Assembly: GCA_031308135.1 (NCBI GenBank)
Contig: JAHLJT010009436.1
Location: forward strand, 221,293,286 to 221,357,285
Length of the DNA stretch: 64,000 nt
Direction: 5' to 3'
Source: Acheta domesticus
Taxonomy: Eukaryota; Arthropoda; Insecta; Orthoptera; Gryllidae
In this document: positions 1 to 11,310 of the stretch, piece by piece
Layout of the letters: each line of letters starts with the position of its first letter
Position numbering within the stretch: the stretch's first letter is position 1
Made by a program: the position numbers and the translations under genes
Notes under the pieces: generated by a model
Database searches by the model: none
Told to the model about the DNA's origin: nothing
The model's input: only the letters and a program-made list of their open reading frames with translations

Positions 1-660
1 GCAATTTTAAAAAATTACAAAAACAAGATTTTCTCAAAAACGGCTCCAATTTTTTTCTTTAAACGTTTGGTAGGGATAGTGATAAATGTACTCTACCAAA
101 GACATAAAAGCCATATTGGTCTATCGGTTGTTTTTTTCAAAAATTACAAAAATGTAAATTTTTTTATTTGTCTCTCACGTCGTTAATATTTACATTATCG
201 GCGATTTTTTTCACATTATTATATTGACGAGTATATATGCTTTAAATAATGTCAAGTAAAGTTTCTCGAAAACACAACCGTTTTCTGTGAAAAGTAGCTC
301 AAATTTCGGCATTTTCAGAAATGCTCAAACGCCATTTTCTCGCATATGGCTGCAAAATTTTTCTTCAAACTTTTGTAAGGGATACTGCTAATTACACTCA
401 TTAGTATAGCGTAAAGTTTATTTTGAGTTATTTTTTGTTTTTTCAAAAATTACATAATTGTAATTTTTTTGAAAGATCTTTTACATCTTTAATATGCACA
501 TTACCAGCAATTTGTAAACATTATTATATTTGTGAGCGTAAGTGCTTCAAATAACTTCAAATAAAGTATTTTGAAAACTCAAAAATTTTCTGTGAAAATG
601 AGCTTCAAATTTCGCACTTTTAGTAGCAGTAAAACGCCATTTGCTCTTGAACGGCACATG
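1..660. repeat. diverged ~305 bp tandem repeat (two units plus start of a third)
   Basis: Two consecutive segments align along their whole length. Each starts near a TTCTC...GGCT block (31 and 337), then shares a phrase of the type TAGGGATAGTGATAA / AAGGGATACTGCTAA, a run TTTTTTCAAAAATTACA, an ACATTATTATATT block and TTTTCTGTGAAAA. A third start appears at about 641. The spacings are 306 and 304 bp. The units are clearly diverged, so this is an old satellite-like or duplicated segment. No coding potential is seen. The array may extend left beyond the window edge. Confidence 0.65.
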
Positions 661-773
661 ATTTTTAAAAGAAAATTGCCATTTATGACTAGGTTTTTGT
701 GTTCTTTGATATTCTAAAATTAATATTTCCGTTCTACCAATAGGAAACCGAAATATTAAGAAAATGACAATAG

Positions 774-915
774 CATATTATGCAATTAGTTTAAAACGTT
801 GTCCTTTTTTCACACGAATAAGAAGATATTACCGAACGAACGACGTTAGAAGCGAGTTCTGTAATATCTTCTTACGAGTGCAAAATATTAACATTATAAA
901 CGAATTGCATAAACA
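774..915. repeat. small palindromic (MITE-like) element
   Basis: The sequence AGAAGATATTAC ending at 832 is matched in inverted orientation by GTAATATCTTCTTACG starting at 861. Complementarity continues outward through TTATGCAATT (778-787) against AATTGCATAA (903-912), with indels. The arms are about 55 bp around a 28 bp centre that is itself partly self-complementary. The size, AT content and symmetry suit a small non-autonomous foldback or MITE. No target-site duplication is obvious. Confidence 0.5.
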
Positions 916-1085
916 ATTTGTTATATAACAGTATTATAAGGATTTAAGGAAGCGAAATTAATTGTGTTAAGTTGTATTTCGTAGTTGTAGTAGATCTCAA
1001 ATTCATGTTTTGACGTCCTGAATGCTAAGCAACTAAAAAATTGTTTACAAATGGCAATTAGTTTGAAAGTCATGATTCAAACATA

Positions 1086-1850
1086 ATGGATTTGCCAAGA
1101 TAAATTGTGGAAGAAGCTGCAAAAGCAGAGTTAAGGAAATTTATGGATACAAAATATGCAAATTTATTATGCAAAGCTGCTTTTCTTTCGTATCTATCGG
1201 AGCAGTTTGGTTAACTAAGTATAGTGCACAAGCTAGAATAAAGACGTTTGTTAATTTAATGCATGCTTCTTTAAACATTAAGTCCACAGCATGTAAAGCG
1301 TCGACACTAAGGTGCACTTATTCCAAATTAAAGGAAATGCTAAAGATCAAAGAGAATATTGATATTGGAACTTTTCACAAAGTAAGTTTACTTACGAAAC
1401 ACGTAAATGTGGGATATCAACCTATAAAGGCAATGGTATTTTCCCAACAAGATGTAAACACACTTCTTACAAAAGGTGATGATGAAAATTTTCTTTACTG
1501 AAGGTATAATAATGAGGTAAATAATGATGAAACTTTTCTTTACTGAAGGTATAATAGTGGCAATAATAGTTAAATTTTATTTATTAACTGGTGTATTGTA
1601 TTAATAACTGGTATGATTTTCTGGTTGTTGCTATTTTTGGCATATTTGGTGCTTGTAGACGTGTCGAATTGTACAATTTGTGCATCAACGATGTGAAAGA
1701 AGAAGGTTCTGTTTTGATAGTGAACAAAAAATGACAAGCCCGGAATATTTACTATCGTATCTAGTGAAGAATTTAATTATGTTGAGGTCTGGAAAAAAAT
1801 ACATTTCCTAACCCTTACATGTTAAACACAAAAAACTTTGTTTTACAATC
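1086..1850 (+). pseudogene. decayed Crypton-like tyrosine recombinase
   Basis: Tyrosine recombinases of Crypton-type elements cut and rejoin DNA through a C-terminal catalytic domain. Four blocks in successive but different frames resemble arthropod members of this group as I remember them. A possible start at 1086 (MDLPR, then a stop, then IVEEAAKAEL) is followed by a helical N-terminal block around 1301-1498 containing STLRCTYSKLKEML, KENIDIGTFHKV and KAMVFSQQDVNTLL. A box I-like block at 1627-1731 contains IFGACRRVELYNL, where GACRRVEL matches the G-x-x-R-x-x-E-L pattern holding the first catalytic arginine. After a frameshift, 1730-1790 reads KPGIFTIVSSEEFNYVEVWKK. Stops and at least three frameshifts make it non-functional. 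The His/Arg and tyrosine motifs of the C-terminus were not found. A short direct repeat (about 1480-1500 and 1527-1550) lies inside it. Confidence 0.6.
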
Positions 1851-4093
1851 ATGGCAAATGCAGCTGCAATCCAATTTTTTAAAAGTAAGTTTTTTCATAA
1901 CGTATTTGATTTTACTGCTAACACTGCAATCTATTTATATGGTACCACTGCCTTCTTTAAACTCCATAACTGAAAATATATAGGGGCCGTGAGTATTAGG
2001 TCAGTGATGGCTCATATTTCGTGCAGAACTTAATGATTCGTGCAATAATATGCCATACTATGAACGATTTTGTTAATGTAAAAGGGTTGTTTATAATACG
2101 GGTATACAAAAAAATGTACTTTTGGCGGTGATAGATGGCAGCTGGCAAGAAAGAGTATGTGGCAATTCAATATAGCTAGCGAAAACCCAAGGAAATAGAA
2201 AACTAATACAGGAAAGTCTGTGCCATTCTGTAGCACCACTAGTTATATACTTGAGAGGGCGATTTCGATACCGAAAAAGCGATTAACGGCGAAACGTTTA
2301 TTTTTCCGTCGTCGGCCAACGCTAGCGCTTGAACTGTTCAGACTGTTTTCCCTAAATTGATATTTCTAGATCGATTTGAATGAATTCGACGCCCTGCGAG
2401 TTTGATACGGATATTCTGATTTTTGATGGTAATTTACATGAAGCCTCAAAATTTTCTCGCAATTGATCTATTTTTTTAATTAAACTTTGTCCTCGAAAAA
2501 ACGAGAAAAAAATGCACAAGTCTCATTTTTTGTTGAAATTCCTGATCTTTGGAAATTGTAATAGTTTCTTTTGTTTCGGCGTATTCTTACAACTAGGCTT
2601 ACGATATTAAAGCTTAAAAATGGAGCAGGTTTCATTTTCGTTGTACTTTCTGAAATTTCGAAAATTAAAGAAGTTAGAAATAATGCCAGAAAGTATGATA
2701 TACTGGAGCATGAAACGTTTCCTTTTGATTCTACCTGTGATGCGCCATAAGAAATCTAGATCATCTACAATATGAGTTATTTCATGTAAGATATGACCCG
2801 AAACACAAAAAAATACCAACCTCCCGGAAATCACCCGCCATACTTACTACATTGGCTTAGGGACTTTTGATTAGTATAAAAGTTGGAGGAAATGGGTGCC
2901 AACCCTAACTTAAATACCCCACGTAATGGAAGCATTGCAGTCACGGACTTTTCCTTGGCTGGTGACTGGCATGCGTGCGTACAATTTAACTTTGTGCCAA
3001 CTCCTCATCTAGCAAAAAAATTGCATTGAGAGCCTACACGAGCGACCTCGACCCCGTATTTCTTATTTAAAAGCTATTACATTACGTTTGCAATGCGCGA
3101 TTTGTTTCCGAGGGGAACTTATATTGTATATTTTGCGTGGCATTATCATCAGTGTCTTGTAATACGAGAAACAACTCTCCAGTTACGCAGAAAATGTGAG
3201 TCTTAACGAGTGGTTAAAATTCCTCTGAAAGGAAAAAATTCTGGAAAAGAAAACTTCATGACAGCAGCGTCTTAGCGAAAGTAGCGAAAATTGTGAGAGG
3301 TAAGCTATTAATGTCAATATTATTGAATTCTTGTTGCATGTAATAAGAATTAGACCATGATAACATGTCTGTTGTCATCGTTATTTTTTCTTACTGTTAC
3401 AGAGACATCATATAACGGTGGCTATTTTTTCATGACATATGAAAACAAAAGGAATTACCAAAATCTGTTACCATGTCACGTCAGAAATGTGGAAAAATTC
3501 AATGGAAGAAGGTTAAGCAGAATTGTTGATATTGCAGAAACTTAACCCTAAACACTTGACACCTTGTAGGAGCTACCCACAATCAAATTAAAAGTATACG
3601 TTGGTCCCCAGTGATTTTTAGAATTTGAGTGCCGAAATTACTGGATTGGGAATTTAAGACAATTTTTTTTTAATTAAAAAATTCTCTCATTTTTCAGTCA
3701 GTCGTTCCTAACAGAACTTTATTTTGTTTGGTTCAAGAACATATGAAGTGCAAACAAAGTGAACAAGCAAAGTGAAATAAGTGAATAAGCAACAAGGTTT
3801 ACTGTGATATTGATACACTTGTGACAAATATGTATATATTACGTTCTATATGCATTAAGTTCTCATTGTCATATCATTATCATATCACTATTAAACATAT
3901 CATTAAACTCTCTAAGCATGTACTTCAATATTGCAGATGTGCCCAAAAATAAAAAGTCTTGGCTCAAAGCAGCAAGGAAAAAACTAATTAAGAGTACAAG
4001 TTAATTTAATTTAAAATTAATTTATTTCAACATTACTCATATTATTTTCAGCCGTTCCTGTCAGTGCTTCAGTTTTTCTGTTCAGATGAAATA
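1851..4093. other. AT-rich non-coding stretch
   Basis: Only short open frames without recognisable domains are present, for example 62 codons at 3357-3545. A diverged repeat at 2505-2710 is listed separately. I see no splice-site/ORF combination, RNA gene or mobile-element end that I could defend in the rest. Confidence 0.5.
2505..2710. repeat. diverged interspersed repeat, related copy near 47.4 kb
   Basis: The stretch GCTTAAAAATGGAGCAGGTTTCATTTTCGTTG followed by a GAAAGTATG end resembles 47428-47512 in the same order: GCTTAAGAATGGCAAAGG, TCTCATTTTTGTTGAT, AAAGTTAAAAATAA, GAAAGTATG. Identity is moderate by eye. It may be an old repeat family. Low-complexity AT content makes chance similarity possible. 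Confidence 0.35.
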
Positions 4094-4560
4094 CGGTTGC
4101 TTAGTGAATTAAGTGAATATGCTTATAATGAGTTAAGATGTGAGTGAAACATATATTACATTACTACTTGTTTCAGATATGCAATTATGGCCTTCTGAAC
4201 TTTGACATGGGAGTCACTAATATTTAATGTTTATGATCGATGTGCTATGTTATTTGGTGACAATTAAATTTCTTTTTTTTTATCTGTGCTTACAGTTTGT
4301 TCAATTGTACATAATTTTTGAGGGTGTTGAATGCATTGTATATATATTTTTCTGGATATACCAGAATTCAATTCTGATGTAGGCGGTTGCTTACTGAATT
4401 AAATGAATATGCTTATAATGAGTTAACATGTGAGTGAAACATGTATCACATTACTACAAGTTTCAGATATACAATTATGGCCTTCTCAGCTTTGACATGG
4501 GAGTCACTAATATTTAATGTTTATGACCGATGTGCTATGTTATTTGGTGGCAATAAAATC
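4094..4560. repeat. direct duplication of a ~175 bp segment, 290 bp apart
   Basis: The segment beginning CGGTTGCTTA at 4094 and ending about 4268 recurs from 4384 to about 4560. Long identical stretches include GAATATGCTTATAATGAGTTAA, CAATTATGGCCTTCT and TTGACATGGGAGTCACTAAT. Only scattered substitutions separate the copies, so the duplication is fairly recent. The ~115 bp between them is unrelated AT-rich DNA. Neither copy is coding. Confidence 0.85.
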
Positions 4561-5620
4561 GCAAAGAAATAATTTAGTAATTTCTAAATTAAGTCCTTTG
4601 ATCATATTGTTTGAAATAGAATCATTTCCTGAAGCTTTGTGAATATTCAAATTTTGTGAAGGGACCAAGTAATGTGGAAAAGAGAAAAAAAACTCAATTT
4701 CTGCATTACAAGTTTAATCTGATTTGATTGTTGAAAATTGATGTAGGGAGATTCTGATGTAGACTGTTGTTTAATATTGAATCAGGAGAATAACATTTTG
4801 TTAATGTTGGGGTTATTTGTGCAATATAATTTTGAAATTTTTCTAATTCATATTGGTTTATACGTACTTTCATAGTTCATGATAACTTATTTATTTTTCT
4901 TGGAGGAGTTTGTTGCCAAAAAGTCTTAGATTATGTTTGAATTTAATAAGATTTAAGTAATATGTAGGGAGAGATACAGTATTAATGGGAAGGTTTAATG
5001 TGTGTGTTTGAATGTGTAATGTGTAAGCATCTAGAAATGTTTTAGTTAATGTTTCTGTTTCTATATAATTTTTTTTAGTATTATCTATTTATTGTTTTTT
5101 GGGATATTAAAATTTGAATCTATGTAAGTACGTTACATATTCCAGTTTATACAAATGTTATGAAGGCAATAAATCATTTTAATAGTGAAGAATTAAAACA
5201 TTTTAATAAGATGATAAAAATCAAATTCAGAAAGTGAAGATTGAAAGCATTGTAGATTTACATTTTTTATAATAATTGAACTTAAAATATTTGGTATTAT
5301 AATGTTATGATTCGAATAATAAGTTTGTTTGAAGGGAGTACATATGACTAAATTATTTTGAATGATATATTTGTGGCAAATGAATACCTTGGGGATTTGA
5401 TGAGTTGCATCACCTAGAAGTGTTTTTGCTTTTGAAATCTTCTAAGTGTATCACTGGATTGGAAGATTAAAAAATTGGATTATAAATTTCAGAAGGAATG
5501 GGTGTGTTTGGGGGTTTACAAATTGAATATAGAGAGTAAGAAGTGTTACTTAATTTAATTTGTAAAGCTATAATTATAAAATTTAGATAGACAAAAATAT
5601 TTGTTGATGAAATATAGAAT

Positions 5621-5621
<1 letters not shown>

Positions 5622-5660
<39 letters not shown>

Positions 5661-5673
5661 TATTATTATTATT
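5622..5673. repeat. (ATT)n microsatellite
   Basis: About 17 ATT units with one ACT interruption. On the minus strand the run reads as poly-asparagine, which explains an open frame there that is not a gene. Confidence 0.9.
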
Positions 5674-6240
5674 GCTACACCACAGAAGCATGGTCAGAAA
5701 TTTTATCATTTCCATAAATGTTTTAACATTTTAAGAGCAGTTTTTCTTCAGGGATTAGATGTGTTTTAGAAATACATCCCATGCCAATATTAAGAAAGAA
5801 CGGGGATGAAAAAGATTTCATTGTCATTTTAGACCATTAGAATTCCATTTTATTAGTGTAATAGTATTTGTATTAATAGACATTAAAAAGTGGAGGAAGG
5901 ATGTTTTATAATAAAGTCAGAATTTGTGGGATAATTGTAGAAATAATTTCTTGAACTATGTTGAAAATTAAAGATGTATAATTTGAAGTAGAAGAGTTTT
6001 GTTTTAATGTATCAGAGTAATATAATATAGATTATGTGTCATTGTGTGTTGGAGATGTCGTAGTATATTTGTATTTGAAAAGAGATTTTAAATAGAATTG
6101 GTATGTTGAAAGGTTTGTGAGAACGTGAATGCAAATTTTTCTTTATTAATGTACATTTTTTCAAACTTTCTTGTGTTTTTTTCCTTTGAAGAACATTATT
6201 GGTTGAATGTTACTATTTTCTCAAATATTGTTGTTATAGT

Positions 6241-6351
6241 AAAAAAATGTCTTTTTACTGAATTTATCGTGAACTGAACATTAGATACTACAGTATTAGA
6301 TGCAGAATCTAATGTTCAGTTCATTAAAAATTCAGTAAAAAGGCATTTTTT
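6241..6351. other. near-perfect 45 bp-arm hairpin with 20 nt loop
   Basis: The left arm 6241-6286 ends in GAACTGAACATTAGAT. The right arm 6307-6351 begins ATCTAATGTTCAGTTC. The remainder pairs as CTTTTTACTGAATTT with AAATTCAGTAAAAAG and A-rich with T-rich ends. Only about three or four mismatches occur in 45 pairs, around a 20 nt loop. An RNA from either strand would fold into a stem of the length expected for a primary microRNA or a hairpin siRNA source. It could also be a minimal foldback transposon. No known microRNA seed was recognised. Confidence 0.6.
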
Positions 6352-7139
6352 CTTTGTTCCAGGATTGCAGTGTTTAAAGGAATATTTTTCATTTTATAAA
6401 ATTGGAATTATTACTATATTATCACTATTGTGAAATTCAATACCTCCATTATTTTGTCATATGTTTCTGTATATATGCTAGAAATTGGCCTGCAGCCGTT
6501 ATACTGATTAATAGGATGTGTTTCAAGTAATTTATAGAGTCAACCAAATTGCTGGATGCTTATTTTTAATGAAAATTTTTAGAAAACCCAATTTAGGATT
6601 AACTAAATATTTTATTTAATTTGTTTTATGTATGGTAATGTTAAAATGGTAGCATACTTATTTCTTTGTTTTCCCTGGTGTTCTCCAATCGCGTAAGATA
6701 AATGCAAGACTGAAATGTATGTTTGTAAGCCCAGGGGCAATTAGGAACTAAAATTCTTGTAAAAATTCAATGATAAAAGTAAAGATAATTGCTGTGGACC
6801 ATTGTTTAATGACTGCCCTTACAATTTGTTATTAAAATCTAACCCACCTGTCGTGCATAGGTTTTTCTTTTACTAAACCTTTAAGTTTAATGAATTCAGA
6901 TATCCTGTTCACTAAATTTCAAACATTTGTCATTTCTGTACAATGAATACTTCTATTCTTTTGATAAGTTCTCATCACAGTCAGGTGTTAATGTTATGTG
7001 TATAAAATCATTATGAACAGATATTTCGAGTCAGTGAAGTATAATTTTATTTCATTACACTGCATATTGCTTCAAAATTAAAGCCTTGCATTTAATTTCA
7101 TCTTTATTCCATAAATCCTCTGATTATGGCATTTATACT

Positions 7140-7643
7140 AACTACGTAGTGGGTAAAGCTTGGAGATCTTTGCATTTCGTCATGAGAAATCTTAAAAAAT
7201 GCAATACGAAAGCAAAAGAAATCGCGTATACCTCGCTTGTTAGGCCAGTAATGGAATATGGAGCTAGTTGTTGGGATCCGTACAGAATAGGACTTAAGAA
7301 GAGCTTAGAGAGGATACAAAACAGAGCGGCAAAATACACTTTTCGGAAGAACATACCTGCACGTTGGGAATCGTTAGAACATCGGAGAAAAAGGGCTCGA
7401 CTTTGCGTAATGTATAAATCTTACACTGGTGGCCCTGCATGGCAGGAAATACGGGGAAGGCTAGATAAACCGGATTATTTTAATAGATTTGATCATAAAT
7501 ATAAAATTAGAACTAGAATTCAAAGAACGGACGTAGGCAAATTCTCCTTTGTAAACAGAACAATCGTAGATTGGAACGATTTGCCTGCGACAGTTTTTGA
7601 GCCCTTTCCTTGCTCAGCGCGTGGTTTTAGAAAAAAAGTATAG
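7140..7643 (+). pseudogene. reverse transcriptase C-terminal fragment (LINE ORF2)
   Basis: The frame encodes the segment after the RT catalytic core of a Jockey/CR1/X-element-like polymerase: YVVGKAWRSLHFV, then YTSLVRPVMEYGASCWDPY, LERIQNRAAKYTF and the C-terminal VNRTIVDWNDLP, stopping at 7641-7643. The open frame runs upstream to 7086, but those first ~18 codons are host DNA read through by chance because the element starts at 7140. The catalytic ADD motif is missing, so the fragment has no activity. The intact frame suggests recent insertion. Confidence 0.85.
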
Positions 7644-8308
7644 GAAATTAATCAATAGGGTGAAAAGTGCAGTGAAGTGAAGTGAAGTGAAGTGAAAGGT
7701 GCGATTATGGGTAGTAAACTAAAAAGTATTGAGCTATTAGTATTTAGGTAAAGTGTTATGAGGTGCAGTGACGTGAAGTGAAGTGCAGTGAAGTGATTTC
7801 ATTTCGTAGTTTATTTCGCTAATCTTAAGCGTCTTTTATAGGCTATTCTGACAAAAGTTCGTATTTATTGATTGATGTTAACGAGTGTTTTACGTGTTAG
7901 AAATGTAAAAATTATTATAAGTATTGTATATTATTATGTTGTAGGTAAAAGTGATTATCCATATTTGTCTGAATATGATTGTGAGTGAATACTTGTAGGT
8001 TGGTGTGTATGCGAGTGTTCCTTTGTCTTTGTATGATATGTATGTAAGCGTGTATGTTTGTATGTATGAATGTTGGTGTTATATGTAAGTAAGTTTATTA
8101 CTTAAATGTTAGTACATATGTAGTTTCATTTGTTGTATATGTATAGGCATGTAAATGCAGTTGCATGATCGTTTGATTTTTATATTGATTTTTTATATAT
8201 TGTTTTTATAGTTAATTGTGTTTTGTACTTTTAATGTACTTTTGTTTTTCTGTATTCTGCCACCGGGCAACATCAGCCCAATTGTAGAATAAACCCTATC
8301 TATCTATA
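7140..8308 (+). mobile_element. 5'-truncated non-LTR retrotransposon (LINE), copy 1
   Basis: The sequence from AACTACGTAGTGGGTAAAGC to the 3' end matches the copy at 44877-46425 nearly base for base: the reverse transcriptase C-terminus, then a ~660 bp 3' untranslated region. A GTGAA pentamer run (about 7670-7696) lies just after the stop. The end has CACCGGGCAACATCAGCCCA, AATAAA at 8288-8293 and a short TATC tail. Truncation at 7140 within the coding region is typical of target-primed reverse transcription, so this copy is dead on arrival. Confidence 0.85.
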
Positions 8309-9019
8309 TTAGTTTTTATTATAAATGAGATTCTACTATTTCGTATATTCTTCAGTTTAAACAAGATTATGAAAATTGTGAAGATTTTATTCCATATGAA
8401 AATTATAAATAAAATTGTTACCATATACTTGTTGCGATTTATAAGTCAAAAAACATAAATAAAATGATTTCAGCAAATCTGCCTTTCTGAAGGACACTAC
8501 GTGCATTTAAACACGCCGCGTCGGTATCTTTTGCGTTTCATTTCGATGAGGTTGGCAGTGCCGAAACTCCGCCATGTTGAATTTTTAGGGTCTTTTCTTA
8601 CGTGGAGAGACATATAAACGAATTAACTTGACACATTTGTAATGCACGATACTGGTGTTCGGCAGAACCTGGTATGCAGAACAAAAATGTTACTGCATGT
8701 ATTAGCGCAGGAAGTTATTCTTGAAGACAAAGATTTTTAAGTTGTTTATTAATGTCAGAATTGTGAGCTTGGTGTACACAGTTCGCGCTGCCTGTTACAC
8801 TGTGTTCGGTAAAATGTTTTACAATAGCCATAGTTCAGTGACTTAAAAGTACAGTATTGCGCGATTTCAGTTTCGTATCATGTTGCGTTAAAGGGATTTG
8901 ATAATGAATTTAACAGTGAAATTCAAAAACTGACATTAGCTGAGATATCATTACGTCATAAATTATTTCATAAACTAATATATTAGCAGATCTTAAACCT
9001 TGTCGACCACATCCAAGAC
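8309..9019. other. non-coding stretch
   Basis: Mixed AT-rich sequence without open frames, RNA genes or repeat ends that I can recognise. Confidence 0.5.
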
Positions 9020-9240
9020 GCCTGGTTTGATGGATGGATGGTGGGTTATAAATTTATAATAATACGGTTTGAGTGATGTAGCAATGGTGGAATGAGAAGC
9101 AGGTGAAAACTTGCGCGCTTGTCCACCACAAATTCCTCATGGATCGGCCGGTGATTCGAATTCCACTTACCAGAGGTCAATAGCTAAGCCATTTATTTAA
9201 CCATTACATCCTTCGTCCACTCTGTCATATCGACAAGCTG
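9020..9240 (-). mobile_element. tRNA-derived SINE-like element
   Basis: Read on the minus strand, the right end carries a tRNA-like head. It has GATGTAATGGTTAAATAAATGG as a degenerate box A region, then a box B-like GGAATTCGAATC (9153-9164 on the plus strand), followed by ~110 bp of unrelated body and a short (CATC)n tail around 9025-9040. This head-body-simple-tail order is standard for SINEs transcribed by RNA polymerase III. The box A to box B spacing is short, so it is degenerate. A target-site duplication was not found. Confidence 0.5.
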
Positions 9241-9837
9241 CTTCATATCGCAGTATTACGTTGGCTACAGTAAATTATATTTTAGAGTCGCCAAAAAAGA
9301 GTGTCTTTAAAGGAAAATATGCTGGGAAACGCAACTAACTACATAATAACAAAGACTATCTCTTTAAAATTAATTAAAAGGTAAAATAAACCTTAAGCTT
9401 TTGATTGTTAACCAAAACCGTTGTTCAGTCGGATGGAATCAAATGTACACGTTAAAACAGTTCGCCACAGTAATACTATAAGAACTAGTGTCGCTAAGCA
9501 TTATTTTTGTTCGGGGAAAGTCATCAACTAAATATTTAGACACAATTATGTACATTTCAAGTCACATTTGACGAGATCCAGTCAGACATTTCGAAACATC
9601 TCAATAAGATGTGAAATATAGACATCTAAAAATGTCGTGGAAAACATAATTTTAGTGAAAGTAACTACCCGAAGACTTTACCATGAACTAGTCGCAGAAA
9701 TAGGGAGGGATTTTATTTATTCGTGAGGAGCTTAAATCCTTTACCCTCCTCTACCTATTTGGTAGCAGAAGCTTCCCTTCTGTATGTTGTTCAGATTGAG
9801 ATTTGGCGGGCTAATGCTACAACACAAAACAACACAA
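9241..9837. other. AT-rich non-coding stretch
   Basis: No feature recognised. Confidence 0.5.
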
Positions 9838-10080
9838 GGTCGCAGCCGCGAGCGGTCGTTGGCGTCGCAGCCAGGCCGTGGGACGTAGCACCGTGCGGGG
9901 CTGCACCGCGCTACGCGCCCCCACTCTGGGTCGTGAACTCGCGTGCGTACACACACGTGCATCATGCACGCACGCACGCACGCATAGCGTTCCGCGTCCC
10001 TAGTTAGAACGCCCTACCGGCGAACAGTCGACGCACATGAGGCACGCGACAGCAGGCGGCTCGCAGATACGCACGCTTTA
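9838..10080. promoter_or_regulatory. small CpG-rich island
   Basis: An abrupt rise in GC and CpG content within AT-rich DNA, with a short ACGC run at 9967-9983. Open frames on both strands here lack any recognisable domain and follow from the base composition. CpG islands can mark promoters or enhancers, but no transcription start element is visible. Confidence 0.35.
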
Positions 10081-11194
10081 GGCACTGCTGCCTGGCGTTC
10101 TCCAGGAAATCGTTAAACAGAGTTAGGACGTACTCCAGAAATTTAACATTTTTAACATGTATAGTTGTAAAACAAATTCGATTTGAGTTCACATTCGAAG
10201 GGAATATTTTATTAATAAAATTTACGCCTAAAGGGTGAAAAAATGACTACCATACAAATTATTAAAAAGTGTCCATTCCATGTCAAATCGGCCAAAATTT
10301 CCCGACCATCTTCCGATTCGAATGAAACTTTTTAAATCGTTTTAGAATGACGAAACAACACTAAATATTGTATTTTTGGCATTCAATTTCACTTTCTTTT
10401 GAAAATTTTGAAATGTGATATTTTGCATGAGTTTCAGGGGGTATTATCTAAAAAACTAGTAACTAGTTTACTAGGCCAAAGTAAATAATTACAGTTTATT
10501 TTGAAAATGCATTTTCTCAAATACTCCATCTCGGATTTTCTTATTTTAGTCGTCAAATTGAAGCGGAGACATTGAAGTTTATATTAATTAAAGAATCTCG
10601 ATGGTAAAATTGAATTTAGCAATGTTATTACTAGTTAAAGTTACATTTTCATTTTTGCTTTTAATGGACTTCGGAGAACTATGCATTTATAAACGCTTAT
10701 CATTTGTGAATCTTGCTTTCGTTATTTAGTAATTAATTTTTTTAAGTACATTTTAAATGTATCTGAAGTATATTTTGGAAGGCAGAAACTTCTACTTATA
10801 CCGGGTGACCCACCAATTGTGAAACACACTCATATCTTATTACTGGTTCACAACATCGAAAAGCAGTTTTCGGTCATCAATGCGGAGTAATGGGGCAAGT
10901 AATACGCTTTATAGATATTGTCTGTAATATTTTTAGTTTTGTGCGGTTGTAGTAGCCGAGTTTTCAGAGAACTACGCATTGACAATTCAAGGCAGTGTAC
11001 AAAAATTACATTGGAACAATGCTCAAGCTCTACAAGCTCTTTTCGGCCAAGCGAAGAAGCCAGTGTTTCAATCAATTTTTTCATAATATCAGACGATTTA
11101 AATCATAACACGGCAGCGTGTATTATTTCCAAATACTGCTAATAATTCTTGAAAATAATTAATATTTCAAACCTGAATAACATCTCTGCTATGA
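10081..11194. other. non-coding stretch with possible repeat fragments
   Basis: The stretch beginning CCATGTCAAATCGGCC at 10277 has the feel of an interspersed arthropod repeat, but no second copy is in this window. At 10801 CGGGTGACCCACC resembles the kind of terminus seen on short inverted-repeat elements, without a matching opposite end. No gene is recognised. Confidence 0.35.
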
Positions 11195-11310
11195 TCGTTG
11201 GTTTTCCGTAGTTTCTCCGATCAACACGAGGAGAATGCCGCAATACCCTAACAGTCGAGCCACGGACCGCATGCCATCTTTACTTCCTCTTTTTTTTTCT
11301 CAGGTTTGAA
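11195..11310 (+). mobile_element. fragment of the 554 bp SINE family
   Basis: GTAGTTTCTCCGATCAACACGAGGAGAATGCCG and a later CTTTACTTCCTCTTTTT match, in order, the region at 41535-41640 and, inverted, 13560-13680 of the complete SINE. The fragment is diverged and lacks both the tRNA-like head and the 3' tail. Confidence 0.55.

Larger units (their letters stand above)
4561..7139. other. AT-rich non-coding stretch
   Basis: This is very AT-rich DNA with frequent AATAAA-like hexamers and no credible open frame. It contains an ATT microsatellite (5622-5673) and a long hairpin (6241-6351), listed separately. It could be untranslated or intronic sequence, but nothing in it shows transcription. Confidence 0.5.

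Noticed and set aside
7086..7139. N-terminal ~18 codons of the reverse transcriptase frame
   Set aside because: Sequence upstream of 7140 does not match the second LINE copy. It is host DNA that happens to be open.
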